Assembly: GCA_947167125.1 (NCBI GenBank)
Contig: CAMVGT010000003.1
Location: 41,207 to 105,206, forward strand
Reading direction: 5' to 3'
Source of the DNA: an uncultured Erysipelotrichaceae bacterium
Lineage (GTDB): Bacteria; Bacillota_I; Bacilli_A; Erysipelotrichales; Erysipelotrichaceae
Length of the DNA stretch: 64,000 bases
The notes under the pieces were generated by a model. That model searched no databases, was not told the DNA's origin, and saw only the letters and a program-made list of their open reading frames with translations. This document shows, one piece after another, positions 1-10,354 of the stretch. Position 1 is the stretch's first letter, and each line of letters starts with the position of its first letter. A program made the position numbers and the translations under genes.

Positions 1-294
1 CTGGATTTATCCAGACTGCTTGTCGATATGGCGGAAACTGAGAAGTATGGCTATTATCATGCGACAAATGAAGGCGGCTATATTTCATGGTATGACTTCA
101 CCTGTGAGATTTATAAGCAGGCAGGCTATACAACAAAGATAACCCCTGTCACAACCGCTGAGTACGGGTTAAGCAAAGCGGTGCGTCCGTTCAACAGCAG
201 ACTGGACAGATCGAAACTTGCCGAAAGCGGCTTTGAACCGCTGCCTTCCTGGCAGGACGCATTGAGCAGATATCTGAAGGAGATTGAGTATTAA
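1..294 (+). CDS. rfbD: dTDP-4-dehydrorhamnose reductase, C-terminal part (runs in from the left edge)
   Basis: Frame open from base 1 (LDLSRLLVDMAETEKYGYYHATNEGGYISWYDFTCEIY...); RmlD C-terminal motif style and immediately followed by rfbC. Confidence 0.85.
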   Translation: MDLSRLLVDMAETEKYGYYHATNEGGYISWYDFTCEIYKQAGYTTKITPVTTAEYGLSKAVRPFNSRLDRSKLAESGFEPLPSWQDALSRYLKEIEY

Positions 295-295
295 T

Positions 296-898
296 ATGGG
301 ACAGATCAAAGTGACAAAGGCCCCGATCGAAGGCCTGTTTGTAATAGAGCCGACCGTTCACGGCGACAGCCGCGGCTATTTCATGGAAACCTATAACCAG
401 AATGATATGCATGAAGCAGGTCTGGATATGGTTTTTGTACAGGACAACCAGTCAATGTCGACTAAAGGCGTATTGAGAGGCCTTCATTTCCAAAAACAGT
501 ATCCGCAGGGAAAACTGGTCCGTGTCATCAAAGGAACAGTTTTTGATGTGGCTGTGGATTTAAGAAAAGACAGCGCTACCTATGGAAAATGGTTCGGCGT
601 TGAACTGAGTGAAGAAAACAAGAAGCAGTTCTATATTTCCGAAGGCTTTGCCCATGGTTTCCTTGTATTAAGCGATACAGCTGAATTCTGCTATAAGGTA
701 ACAGACTTCTATCATCCCGGCGATGAAGGAGGTCTTGCATGGAATGATCCGGAAATCGGAATCAAGTGGCCGGAAGTTGAAGGAACCTATGACGGCACAT
801 GCGCAGCCGGCGATTATCATCTGAGTGACGGAACACCGCTCAATCTCAGTGACAAAGACCAGAAGTGGCTTGGCTTAAAGGATACATTCAGCTTCTGA
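296..898 (+). CDS. rfbC: dTDP-4-dehydrorhamnose 3,5-epimerase
   Basis: GLFVIEPTVHGDSRGYFMETYNQNDM...VLRGLHFQ...GKLVRVIKGTVFDVAVDLRKDS...: classic RmlC motifs. ATG at 296 preferred over the TTG at 284. Confidence 0.93.
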   Translation: MGQIKVTKAPIEGLFVIEPTVHGDSRGYFMETYNQNDMHEAGLDMVFVQDNQSMSTKGVLRGLHFQKQYPQGKLVRVIKGTVFDVAVDLRKDSATYGKWFGVELSEENKKQFYISEGFAHGFLVLSDTAEFCYKVTDFYHPGDEGGLAWNDPEIGIKWPEVEGTYDGTCAAGDYHLSDGTPLNLSDKDQKWLGLKDTFSF

Positions 899-905
899 GG
901 AAAGC

Positions 906-1703
906 ATGATGGAACATACATTTGCCATCTGCGCCTATCAGGAGAGTCCGTATCTGGAAGAATGCATTCAGTCATTGCTGAAGCAGGAAATTCCTTCAAA
1001 TATCATTCTCTGCACTTCAACGCCGAATGCATATATTGAAGGACTTGCGGAAAAATACGGAATTGAACTGAAAGTGAATCAGCGCAAACCGAATATCGCA
1101 TCCGACTGGAATTTTGCCTATGCGCAGGCAGAAACGGAATATGTCACCCTGGCACACCAGGATGATATCTATCTGCCGTCTTATTCCAGAACCGTGATGG
1201 AATATTTCCGGGGAAATGACGACGCGCTGATTGCCTTTACAGACTATGGGGAACTGCGTGACGGCGTCAGAACAGATGAAAATACAAATCTGAAAATCAA
1301 AAGGATTCTGCTTGCGCCGATGCACAGCAGACTGCTGTCAAAAACAGTAATGATGAAACGGGGAATTCTTTCTCTTGGCAATCCGGTCTGCTGTCCGGCA
1401 GTCACCTTCCATAAAACAAAGCTTCCTGCCTGTGTATTTACGACAGGCTTCCGTTCGAATGAGGACTGGCATGCCTGGGAACGTCTCAGCCGTCTGAAAG
1501 GATCATTCGGATTCATTCCTTCCATTGGAATGTATCACCGGATTCATGAAGGAAGCGAAACATCCAATATCATCGGCGATAACAGCAGAACAGAAGAAGA
1601 TTACGCAATGTTCCGCAAATTCTGGCCTGCACCTGCGGCATATGTTCTCAGCCGCGTCTATGCTTTAAGCGAAAAATCAAACAGTCTGGGGAAGGAGGAT
1701 TGA
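906..1703 (+). CDS. Glycosyltransferase family 2
   Basis: FAICAYQESPYLEECIQSLLKQ...LAHQDDIYLP: GT-A fold with DxD-like motif. Confidence 0.8.
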   Translation: MMEHTFAICAYQESPYLEECIQSLLKQEIPSNIILCTSTPNAYIEGLAEKYGIELKVNQRKPNIASDWNFAYAQAETEYVTLAHQDDIYLPSYSRTVMEYFRGNDDALIAFTDYGELRDGVRTDENTNLKIKRILLAPMHSRLLSKTVMMKRGILSLGNPVCCPAVTFHKTKLPACVFTTGFRSNEDWHAWERLSRLKGSFGFIPSIGMYHRIHEGSETSNIIGDNSRTEEDYAMFRKFWPAPAAYVLSRVYALSEKSNSLGKED

Positions 1704-1707
1704 AAAA

Positions 1708-2421
1708 GTGAGTATTAAAGTCCTTGTGATTATCCCCGCATACAACGAAGCCGGAAATATTGAGCGGGTGGTCGGAAATCTTGAAAAGAATTATCCGCAG
1801 CTTGATTATGTTGTCATCAATGACGGCAGCAGAGATGATACGGCAGAAATCTGCCGGAAGAACAGCTTCCATCTGATTGACCAGCCGGTCAACCTCGGTC
1901 TTTCCGGAACATTCCAGACCGGAATCAAATATGCATACAGCCATGGCTATGACGCTGCTGTGCAGTTTGACGGGGATGGCCAGCACCGTCCTGAATATAT
2001 TGAACAGATGGCGGAAGAGATTGAAAAAGGCGCCGATATTGTGATCGGCAGCCGTTTTGTGAATGAAGAAAAGCCGAAGAGTTTAAGAATGTTCGGCTCC
2101 AATATCATTCAGACTCTGATCCGTCTGACATCCGGCAGAAACATCAAGGATCCGACCAGCGGCATGCGCATGTACAGCCGCAGGGTGATGCGGATTCTCG
2201 CTTTTAATATGAATATGGGACCGGAACCGGATACGGTTGCTTATCTTGCCAGATGCGGCGCAAAGGTAAAGGAAATCCAGGTCATCATGGATGAAAGAAT
2301 CGCAGGGGAAAGCTATCTCAATCTTTCCGCAAGCGCACGGTATATGATGGTGATGAGCGTTTCCATTCTTCTGATCGGCGCGTTCAGACCGAAGATCAAA
2401 CTGCAGGAGGGAAGTGTATGA
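1708..2421 (+). CDS. Glycosyltransferase family 2, dolichyl-phosphate-mannose-synthase-like
   Basis: GTG start; VLVIIPAYNEAGNIERVV...VVINDGSRDDTAEI...QFDGDGQH...IVIGSRF. Confidence 0.85.
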   Translation: MSIKVLVIIPAYNEAGNIERVVGNLEKNYPQLDYVVINDGSRDDTAEICRKNSFHLIDQPVNLGLSGTFQTGIKYAYSHGYDAAVQFDGDGQHRPEYIEQMAEEIEKGADIVIGSRFVNEEKPKSLRMFGSNIIQTLIRLTSGRNIKDPTSGMRMYSRRVMRILAFNMNMGPEPDTVAYLARCGAKVKEIQVIMDERIAGESYLNLSASARYMMVMSVSILLIGAFRPKIKLQEGSV

Positions 2422-2765
2422 GTCTGACATTCCGGATTCTGCTCATTCTTGCGGCAATATGGGCATTCCGTTTTGTGATTATTGAAATCCGCAAATCGAA
2501 ACTGCAGATCACCGACAGTCTTTCGTGGTTTTTCATCACGCTTGTTTTTATTCTGCTGGCACTGTTTCCGCAGATTGCGGAACATGCGGCAGAACTTCTG
2601 CATATCCAGTCGCCGGTCAATCTGGTGTATCTGGTTGTCATCGCCATTCTCATTTTCCGCATATTCCTGCTGACTGTCCGTGTGTCCCAGCTTGATAACA
2701 AGGTCAAGGAATTGACGCAGCGGCTGGCAATTGATGAAACCGATGAAGAGGATGAAAAAAAATGA
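2418..2765 (+). CDS. DUF2304-like small membrane protein
   Basis: Two to three TM segments and a charged C-terminus; 4-bp overlap with the upstream DPM-like GT, a common pairing. Confidence 0.65.
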   Translation: MSLTFRILLILAAIWAFRFVIIEIRKSKLQITDSLSWFFITLVFILLALFPQIAEHAAELLHIQSPVNLVYLVVIAILIFRIFLLTVRVSQLDNKVKELTQRLAIDETDEEDEKK

Positions 2766-3676
2766 GAGAGTATGATGATGTGACACTGAAGCGTCTGCAG
2801 AGCATTGAACTGATGATCGTCAATGATTTCAAGCGTCTGTGCGCAAAACATGATATTCCGTATTTTGCCTTCGCGGGCAGCGGCATCGGCGCATTGCGTC
2901 ATAAAGGATTCATTCCGTGGGATGATGATATCGATATCGGCTTCCTGCGTGAGGATTATGAAGAATTCATCCATTACGCGGATCTTGAAATGTCCGATAA
3001 ATATACGGTCATGAATGTTGAACATGATCCGAATTATCCTCTGATGACCACAAGGTGGATGTTAAAGGATACGGTATTTGTTGAAGAAGCATTCCGTGAT
3101 GTGAAATGCGAACTGGGCATTTTCCTGGATCTTTATGCATTTGATCAGGTCGCTGATGATCCCAAATTAAGAAAGAAGCAGGGATGGGAGACATGGTTCT
3201 ACAGCCATCTTCTGATTCTGCGCTCGATTCCTTTCCCTGTTCTGATGATGAGCAAGTGGAAGGCAAAGGTGATTCATGCGGCAACTGCGGCTGCCTATGG
3301 CTTACTGACTGTGACAGGTGTTTCCACTAAGAAACTTGCCGCTAAAGCCAAGGCTGCGGCAGTGCGCTATAACAACGGACCGAAAACAAAGCAGGTCAAC
3401 TATTTTTTTGATACAGTTCCGGATCTGGATTTATGGGATTATGATGAAATCTTCCCGCTGGTGGAACTGCCGTTTGAAAATACGACACTCACTTTCCCGA
3501 ATAATCAGGACCGCTATCTCAGAAAACTGTATGGGGACTATATGACCCTTCCGCCGGTGGAAAAGCGGAAGAATCATTTCCCGCATGCGCTTGACTTCGG
3601 CATTTACAGAGATGTACCTCTGGAGGATTTAAGAAATCCGGATCTCTATATTGATCCGGCAGATCTGAAACGATGA
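2762..3676 (+). CDS. LicD-family phosphotransferase
   Basis: AFAGSGIGALRHKGFIPWDDDIDIGFLREDYEEF: LicD signature. Confidence 0.88.
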   Translation: MREYDDVTLKRLQSIELMIVNDFKRLCAKHDIPYFAFAGSGIGALRHKGFIPWDDDIDIGFLREDYEEFIHYADLEMSDKYTVMNVEHDPNYPLMTTRWMLKDTVFVEEAFRDVKCELGIFLDLYAFDQVADDPKLRKKQGWETWFYSHLLILRSIPFPVLMMSKWKAKVIHAATAAAYGLLTVTGVSTKKLAAKAKAAAVRYNNGPKTKQVNYFFDTVPDLDLWDYDEIFPLVELPFENTTLTFPNNQDRYLRKLYGDYMTLPPVEKRKNHFPHALDFGIYRDVPLEDLRNPDLYIDPADLKR

Positions 3677-5157
3677 GTGAAGGAAAAGTAAGGGTTAAAA
3701 AGTCAATCACAAGAAACGCAGTGTTGAATACGATCAATACGATCATGACACTGGTTTTTCCTTTGATCACATTTCCGTATTCATCAAGAATTCTCGGACC
3801 GACCGCGATCGGAAAATACAATTTCGGCTCATCCATCATTACCTACTTTGCCTTAATGGCAAATCTTGGCGTTGCATTGTATGCAGTCAGGGAAGGCGCG
3901 AAATACAGGGATGATGAAGAAGCGATCACCCGCTTCTGCAATGAAGTCTTCTCGATCAATATGTATTCCCTGGTCATTTCCTATATCCTTCTGTTTCTTT
4001 CATTGGGCTTTATTGGAAAGCTGCAGCCTTATACGGCTGTCATTCTCATCTTCAGTATGAGAATGATGTTAAACTCACTGAATGTTTACTGGATCTATTC
4101 GATCTTTGAAGACTTCACCTATACAACGATCGTCAATATGGTGATGCAGGTACTGGCAATCGCGGTGATGTTGTTATTTGTGCATTCGCCTGCCGATCTC
4201 AATATCTATGTATTTTCATCATTGATGGCTTACAGCGGTGCCGGTCTGTTCATGTTTTTCCACAGCCGGAAATATATTAAGCTGCGCTTTATCCCGAAGC
4301 TGAATCTGAAACATCTCAAGCCGATTCTGATCATCTTCTCACTGGAAATCGGAGCAGTCATTTATGTCAGTTCGGATGTAACGCTGCTTGGCTGGATCGA
4401 TGGCGATGATGTGACAGGCTTATACAGCACATCAGCCACAATCTACAAGATTATCAAGCAGGTGCTCAACGCGATTGTCATGGTGGTTGTGCCGCGTTTC
4501 TCCTATCATATCGGCAAGTCTCTTGAACCGATGGATCAGGTTGCAGCACTGGAGCACCGGGCAAAAGCGGACAAGCTGGGATCATTATTAGTGAATACAA
4601 TGATCACGATCGGGATTCCTGCTTCGGCAGGTCTGTATATGATGGCGCCGGAAATTGTGACATTATGTGCGGGAAGCGAATTTGCGCCGGCATATTCTTC
4701 TTTAAGGATTCTCTGCTTCGCAATTCTGTTTGCGGTGCTTGCGACATTCTTCGGGGAATGTGTGCTGATGGCATTCAAGCAGGAAAAGATCTATATGATC
4801 GGAACACTTGTGACGGCACTCATCAATGTCGTTCTGAATATCATCCTGATTCCGAAATTCCATGCGGATGCGGCAGCCTTTACAACGGTGGTCGCTGAAT
4901 TCATCATGTTGGTGACAACGATTTATTATTCGCGGAAATACTACCGCATTAAAATCGGCTCCCGGGTGATTCCGAGTTCCGTGATCGGAAGTGTGCTGAT
5001 TGTGGGAATCTGTTATTTCACAAGACAGTTCATCACAAATGATATTCTGTTTATCTTAACCGGAATGGCAGCGTCCGTTCTTGCGTATCTTGGCATATGT
5101 ATTGGAATGAAAAATGATGCGGTAATGAGTTTTATCCATAAGGATACCGGCATCTGA
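3673..5157 (+). CDS. Wzx-type polysaccharide flippase / oligosaccharide exporter
   Basis: 494 aa polytopic protein starting ITRNAVLNTINTIMTLVFPLITFPYSSRILGPTAIGKYNFGSSIITYF; typical of the MOP/Wzx family. Confidence 0.88.
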   Translation: MSEGKVRVKKSITRNAVLNTINTIMTLVFPLITFPYSSRILGPTAIGKYNFGSSIITYFALMANLGVALYAVREGAKYRDDEEAITRFCNEVFSINMYSLVISYILLFLSLGFIGKLQPYTAVILIFSMRMMLNSLNVYWIYSIFEDFTYTTIVNMVMQVLAIAVMLLFVHSPADLNIYVFSSLMAYSGAGLFMFFHSRKYIKLRFIPKLNLKHLKPILIIFSLEIGAVIYVSSDVTLLGWIDGDDVTGLYSTSATIYKIIKQVLNAIVMVVVPRFSYHIGKSLEPMDQVAALEHRAKADKLGSLLVNTMITIGIPASAGLYMMAPEIVTLCAGSEFAPAYSSLRILCFAILFAVLATFFGECVLMAFKQEKIYMIGTLVTALINVVLNIILIPKFHADAAAFTTVVAEFIMLVTTIYYSRKYYRIKIGSRVIPSSVIGSVLIVGICYFTRQFITNDILFILTGMAASVLAYLGICIGMKNDAVMSFIHKDTGI

Positions 5158-5168
5158 GGAGTTTTGAA

Positions 5169-5876
5169 ATGAAGAAAATATCGGTCTGTATGGCGACATA
5201 CAATGGGGAAAAATATATTAAGGAACAGCTGGAGTCCATACTCTGTCAGCTTGGGGAAAATGATGAAGTGATCATTTCCGATGACGGATCGAAAGATTCC
5301 ACACTGGACATTGTCCGCTCTTTTCAGGATCCGAGAATCCGGATCTATATGAATACAGGCGAACATGGATTCACAAAGAATTTTGAAAATGCGTTAAAGC
5401 ACAGCACAGGCGATTATATTTTCATTTCCGATCAGGATGATGTCTGGATGAAGGATAAGGTCCGTGTCATGTGCGAAGCATTGAAATCATGGCCTCTTGT
5501 CGTACACGATGCGACAGTGACGGACGGTGATCTGAATGTCCGCTTTGAATCTTTCTTTCAGGAATACGGAATCCGCCAGGGATTCTTACGGACATTGCTG
5601 AAGACAAGATATACCGGAGCGTGCATGGCAATGCGCAGGGAATTTCTGAAACGTGCTCTGCCGTTTCCCAGGAACCAGAAGCTGTGTCCTTATGATTACT
5701 GGTTTGCCTATCTTGGCGAATATCATCATGAAGTTAAGCTTCTGCATATTCCTTTGATTTTATACCGCAGACATGAAAATACAGCTCTTCATGCGGGTGA
5801 ATACAGCACACGTTCCTTCAATGAAAAGGTCGGCACAAGACTGTACTGTCTCAAAGAGCTGAGAAAACGGAAATAG
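5169..5876 (+). CDS. Glycosyltransferase family 2 (rhamnosyltransferase-like)
   Basis: ISVCMATYNGEKYIKEQLESILCQLGENDEVIISDDGSKDST...FISDQDDVWM. Confidence 0.88.
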   Translation: MKKISVCMATYNGEKYIKEQLESILCQLGENDEVIISDDGSKDSTLDIVRSFQDPRIRIYMNTGEHGFTKNFENALKHSTGDYIFISDQDDVWMKDKVRVMCEALKSWPLVVHDATVTDGDLNVRFESFFQEYGIRQGFLRTLLKTRYTGACMAMRREFLKRALPFPRNQKLCPYDYWFAYLGEYHHEVKLLHIPLILYRRHENTALHAGEYSTRSFNEKVGTRLYCLKELRKRK

Positions 5877-5879
5877 ATT

Positions 5880-7970
5880 ATGAAATATCGGTTTGAAAGC
5901 ATTTCCTACAAAGACGGAAAACGGATCCTCAACGGCTTCGCACTCGGAAAAAATCCGGAAGCGGAGATCTTTTATGCGGTTAAGGACCAAAATGGAAAAA
6001 TGCTGAAAGCGGAAATCAAAAAGCTGACCCGCAATGATGTCGGCACAAGATTTTTAAACCGTGTTGTGGAAAATGATCTTGGCTTTACAGTCAGTGTTCC
6101 TTGTGAACAGACAGATACATTCACATTTGTGATCAAAGCAGGGAATGAAATCAAGGAACTGCGCATCAATGAGAATACAGCAGCTTATTACAACGGCCTG
6201 ATGAAGTTAAGAAACAATCCTGCTTTGCGGAATGTTTTAAACAGAATCAGAGGAATGCGGAATCATGAAATGTCCTATGACAGATGGTATACGCTTTCCA
6301 GGGCAAGTGAAAAGGAACTGGAACTGCAGAGGCGTTTTCTTGTAAGTGAAGAGATGCCGATGTTCTCCATTGTCATTCCTCTGTTCAGAACACCGCACAG
6401 TTTCTTAAAGGATCTGATTGAATCCATTCTGGCACAGACATACGGGAAGTTTGAAGTATGCTTTGCGGATGGAAGTGAAGATGATTCCTTAAAGGAAATT
6501 GTGGATAACTTTCATGACGCAAGACTTCATTACAGCTGGATTGGGGAAAACTTCGGAATTTCCGGAAATACCAACAAAGCTGTGGAAATGGCATCAGGCG
6601 ATTTTATCATGTTATGCGATCATGATGATCTGCTGACACCGGACGCATTGTTTGAAATGGCGCAGGGAATTATCAACAATCCGGAATGCGACTGTATCTA
6701 TTCCGATGAGGATAAGATCGATCAAGCCGGAAAACATGTCTATGAGCCGCATTTCAAGCCGGATTTCAATATTGATATGTTACGGTGCGACAACTATATC
6801 TGTCATCTGTTCGCAGTCAGAAAAACACTTGTGGATAACTATGGCGGATTTTTAACGGAATATGACGGCGCGCAGGATTTTGATTTCATTCTGCGGATGA
6901 CGGAACATGCGCGCAAGACAGTCCATGTGCCGAAGATTCTGTATCACTGGCGCAGCTCTCCTGCTTCAACCGCCGCCAATCCGGAATCCAAGCTGTATGC
7001 CTACAGAGCCGGCGCCAAGGCGGTAAAAGCGCATTATGAACGGGTTCTCCCCAATGTAAAGATCAATGAAGTCACCGATGGGGAAAACTACGGCCTTTAT
7101 CATGTGCATTTCCGTTTTGATGAAAAACCGCTTGTGTCGGTGATCATTCCCAACAAGGATCATAAGGATGATCTGGAACGGTGTGTCAGAACACTGCTGG
7201 AAAAAAGCACATGGGGAAATTTGGAAGTTCTGATTGTGGAAAACAATTCAGAAGAAAAAGAAACTTTTGCGTGCTATGAAAGCCTGCAGAAGGAATTCCC
7301 GCAGGTGCGTGTGATTGTTTATGAAGGAGAATTCAATTACTCCCGTATCAACAATCTCGGCGTCTCTGAGGCAAAGGGTGAATACATTCTTCTTTTAAAC
7401 AATGACACTGCATTGATCGAACCATCCTCAATTGAAGAGATGATGGGCTATGCACAAAGAGAAGATGTCGGTGCTGTCGGATGCCGTCTGCTGTATGAAG
7501 ACGGGTCGTTTCAGCATGCCGGCGTTATCATCGGCATCGGTGTCGCGGATCATGCGTTTAAGGGGACTTTTCCCGGTGACGGAACCTATTTCAACCGTTC
7601 GATGACGGCGCAGGATTATTCGGCAGTCACTGCCGCGGCGATGATGACAAAAAAGAGTGTCTATGAAGAACTGGGCGGACTGGATGAGAATCTGGCGGTT
7701 GCGTTCAATGATATTGATTACTGTCTGAAACTGAATCAGGCAGGAAAGCTTGTGGTTTATAATCCGTATGCCTGCTTCTATCACTATGAATCCAAGAGCA
7801 GGGGACTGGATACGACATCGGAAAAAAATGCCCGCTATATGCAGGAACTGAGCTTATTCACTGACAGGTGGAAGGATTTCTATCAGAAGGGAGATCCGTA
7901 TTACAATCCGAATCTGACAACAGAAAAAACCAATTTCTCACTTGGAAAACCAAGAGAAAGAATCATCTGA
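5880..7970 (+). CDS. Bi-domain GT2 glycosyltransferase with N-terminal beta-sandwich-like domain
   Basis: Two GT2 cores: FSIVIPLFRTPHSFLKDLIESILAQTYGKFEVCFADGS...MLCDHDDLL and VSVIIPNKDHKDDLERCVRTLLEKSTWGNLEVLIVENNS...LLLNNDT. Confidence 0.88.
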   Translation: MKYRFESISYKDGKRILNGFALGKNPEAEIFYAVKDQNGKMLKAEIKKLTRNDVGTRFLNRVVENDLGFTVSVPCEQTDTFTFVIKAGNEIKELRINENTAAYYNGLMKLRNNPALRNVLNRIRGMRNHEMSYDRWYTLSRASEKELELQRRFLVSEEMPMFSIVIPLFRTPHSFLKDLIESILAQTYGKFEVCFADGSEDDSLKEIVDNFHDARLHYSWIGENFGISGNTNKAVEMASGDFIMLCDHDDLLTPDALFEMAQGIINNPECDCIYSDEDKIDQAGKHVYEPHFKPDFNIDMLRCDNYICHLFAVRKTLVDNYGGFLTEYDGAQDFDFILRMTEHARKTVHVPKILYHWRSSPASTAANPESKLYAYRAGAKAVKAHYERVLPNVKINEVTDGENYGLYHVHFRFDEKPLVSVIIPNKDHKDDLERCVRTLLEKSTWGNLEVLIVENNSEEKETFACYESLQKEFPQVRVIVYEGEFNYSRINNLGVSEAKGEYILLLNNDTALIEPSSIEEMMGYAQREDVGAVGCRLLYEDGSFQHAGVIIGIGVADHAFKGTFPGDGTYFNRSMTAQDYSAVTAAAMMTKKSVYEELGGLDENLAVAFNDIDYCLKLNQAGKLVVYNPYACFYHYESKSRGLDTTSEKNARYMQELSLFTDRWKDFYQKGDPYYNPNLTTEKTNFSLGKPRERII

Positions 7971-7979
7971 ACTATGTGG

Positions 7980-8009
7980 CGGAGAATGTACATGCATTCT
8001 CCGTTTTTT
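7980..8009 (+). terminator. Rho-independent terminator after the GT2 operon
   Basis: ggagaatg-tacatg-cattctcc followed by gttttttg. Confidence 0.85.
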
Positions 8010-8129
8010 GTGCGCTTTAACATTCCTTAAAGTTTATTATTCGTTTTTTCGGAAACTGGAAAATGATGAAAAGTTAATGGAAAGCGTTAAAAATGACGAT
8101 TATTTTCAATGAACCTCCGGTTAAATCGA

Positions 8130-8156
8130 TAATTTATATACAAAATGTATATAATT
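8130..8156. promoter_or_regulatory. AT-rich palindrome upstream of the AAA ATPase gene
   Basis: aatttatatacaaaatgtatataatt: near-perfect inverted repeat (ATATAC/GTATAT). Confidence 0.4.
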
Positions 8157-8340
8157 ATTCTGGAATGGTGTAAAATATTCTCGGGACAATTGTGCAGGAA
8201 GATAAATTTGAAAGTGTGAAGTATCTGCGAGTCTTCTTGCTATGTGAAGCAGAGAAGCTTTCTGGTTCTGATATAAATGACAGGTATGTATTTTCATCCC
8301 TGTCTATACGGTACGCAGCGCATTTCTGCATGTAGAATGG

Positions 8341-9699
8341 ATGTTTAATATGAATGGAGTTTATTTAATCAGCTACGCTGTTAAGGGTATTAAGAATCTG
8401 GATGAATGGGTCTTTTTATCTTTCTACAAAAAGACAATCAAAAAAGACTTCGATGTCTATGGATACAATCTCAAAGGTATTTATGGAGCGAACGGTTCCG
8501 GCAAAACCGGTATTATCACATCAGTGAAAATTCTGAAAAGACTGCTTCTTGAACAGCACTATTTAAGCGGCAAAGTTATTCAGGATGAACTTAATGCACT
8601 GATTAACAGGAAAACAGGAAAACTGGAAATTGCTGTGGAGTATCTGTTCCCTGTACAGGATGCATTAATACTCTTTAATTATGAAATTAAAGTTGGTCGC
8701 AACAGTTTCGGCCTGTATGAAATTGAAAGTGAAAAGCTATCCTATAAAAATGCCACCTCTTCCTCGGCTTCTTCAAAATTATGTTTCAGTACTGATCATG
8801 GAAATCTTCAGATACATTCAGCTGATGTATATGCAAAGCTTGTAGATGAACTGACGAAGAATCTTTTAGCAGGTTCTGCAATGGCATCAATTGTCAGAAT
8901 GAATGACAGGCTGCGGCAGCCGGGCAGTGAGATGGAAAATGTGCTTTGGATTATGCTTATGTCTTTGATTATCTTTGCACTCAGCCTGAATATCTGCACT
9001 GAAACAGGAGATGATCACAGAAATTATCATTTGAGTAACTATCTCGATTCTGAAAATAGTCCGAATAATTTTGATCTCAAATCAATGATACAGCAGATTG
9101 ATAAGCTGAAGGGACCGGATACAGGTGTGTTTTCTGCTGAGCTGATTTCAGTCCCGAAAAGGAGTTACGGTTCTTTTGAAAAGCATGTTAATAAGCTGTA
9201 CGAGTTCCTGCATATTTTCAAAAACGATTTAGACGGAATTGACATTGATAAAAAAGATGATGGTGAGAATTATGTCTGCACTTTCATTATGAATTATGGC
9301 GATTACTCAGTTGACGCTGAATTCGAGAGCGCAGGGATCAAGAAACTGATCCGGCTGTTTTACTACATTGAAAATGCAGTGAACGGCAATATTGTTTTCA
9401 TTGATGAACTTGATTCCAGTCTTCACGATGTTTATCTTTGTGCACTTCTTGAATATCTGAAAGATAACGCAAAAGGGCAGCTGTGCTTTACCACGCATAA
9501 TGTGGGACCGATGGATATCCTGAAAACGAATAAGAAATCAATTGATTTCTTATCGACGGATCACAAAATCTATTCCTGGACAGCCAATGGAAATTATTCT
9601 CCTGCAGCTTTGTATAAAAAAGGAATGATCGAAGGATCGCCATTCAATGTTTTCCCGTTTGATTTTGCCAATGCTTTCTATACGGAGGATGAGCAATGA
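8341..9699 (+). CDS. AAA family ATPase (ABC/OLD-like AAA_21 type), candidate defence ATPase
   Basis: Walker A GIYGANGSGKTG; Walker B NIVFIDELDSSLHD; TTHN sensor-like motif near the C-terminus. Confidence 0.85.
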   Translation: MFNMNGVYLISYAVKGIKNLDEWVFLSFYKKTIKKDFDVYGYNLKGIYGANGSGKTGIITSVKILKRLLLEQHYLSGKVIQDELNALINRKTGKLEIAVEYLFPVQDALILFNYEIKVGRNSFGLYEIESEKLSYKNATSSSASSKLCFSTDHGNLQIHSADVYAKLVDELTKNLLAGSAMASIVRMNDRLRQPGSEMENVLWIMLMSLIIFALSLNICTETGDDHRNYHLSNYLDSENSPNNFDLKSMIQQIDKLKGPDTGVFSAELISVPKRSYGSFEKHVNKLYEFLHIFKNDLDGIDIDKKDDGENYVCTFIMNYGDYSVDAEFESAGIKKLIRLFYYIENAVNGNIVFIDELDSSLHDVYLCALLEYLKDNAKGQLCFTTHNVGPMDILKTNKKSIDFLSTDHKIYSWTANGNYSPAALYKKGMIEGSPFNVFPFDFANAFYTEDEQ

Positions 9700-10226
9700 A
9701 AAGCATTCAGCTGATCTTCTGTGTGGAAACCAACAAAAAAAGCGATACAGATTTCAAATATCTGCTGAGCGCTGTCCGACAGTTTTATCAGATTGGTTCG
9801 CACGTGAGAATTGACCGTGTTTATATGGATGGAAGAGGTAACTATTGCGTTCCCAAAGTGGAAAAACAGATAAGAACCCTTGTAAATCAGTTTCAGGCTT
9901 CCAACCGTGACAATGTCAGCTATGCAATCTATTGTTTTGATTGTGACAAATATGATGTCAAACCGGAAGACCGTCAGTTTCTTAGCGAGGCTTCTCAATA
10001 CTGCGCAAAAGATAAGTTCAGAAGATTTGTCTGGTTCTGCCGGGACGTTGAGGATGTTTTTCTCGGAAAGCAGATTGATGATAAACAAAAAACAAGGGAA
10101 GCGAATCATTTTCAAGTCAGGAAAATGATTCAGTCTTTTGATTTCGAAAAGCTTACAGCTAAAGAATACAAACCTCACTATAGCAATCTCTGCCTTGTGC
10201 TGGACGAATTTCTCGAGCGGAAATGA
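9696..10226 (+). CDS. RloB/TOPRIM-like partner protein
   Basis: 4-bp overlap with the ATPase. QLIFCVETNKKSDTDFKYLL and YAIYCFDCDKYD resemble the E...DxD acidic layout of TOPRIM/RloB proteins. Confidence 0.5.
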   Translation: MKSIQLIFCVETNKKSDTDFKYLLSAVRQFYQIGSHVRIDRVYMDGRGNYCVPKVEKQIRTLVNQFQASNRDNVSYAIYCFDCDKYDVKPEDRQFLSEASQYCAKDKFRRFVWFCRDVEDVFLGKQIDDKQKTREANHFQVRKMIQSFDFEKLTAKEYKPHYSNLCLVLDEFLERK

Positions 10227-10354
10227 ATAAGCGGATTGAAGCGTTTTTGGAATACTTGAAAACTGGCGGGGTGTAAACCGGCGGCTGCAGCATATTTCCG
10301 GGAATAATTGCGATGCAAGTTCAGATATTATGATGGGAATCTATTGAAATTGGC

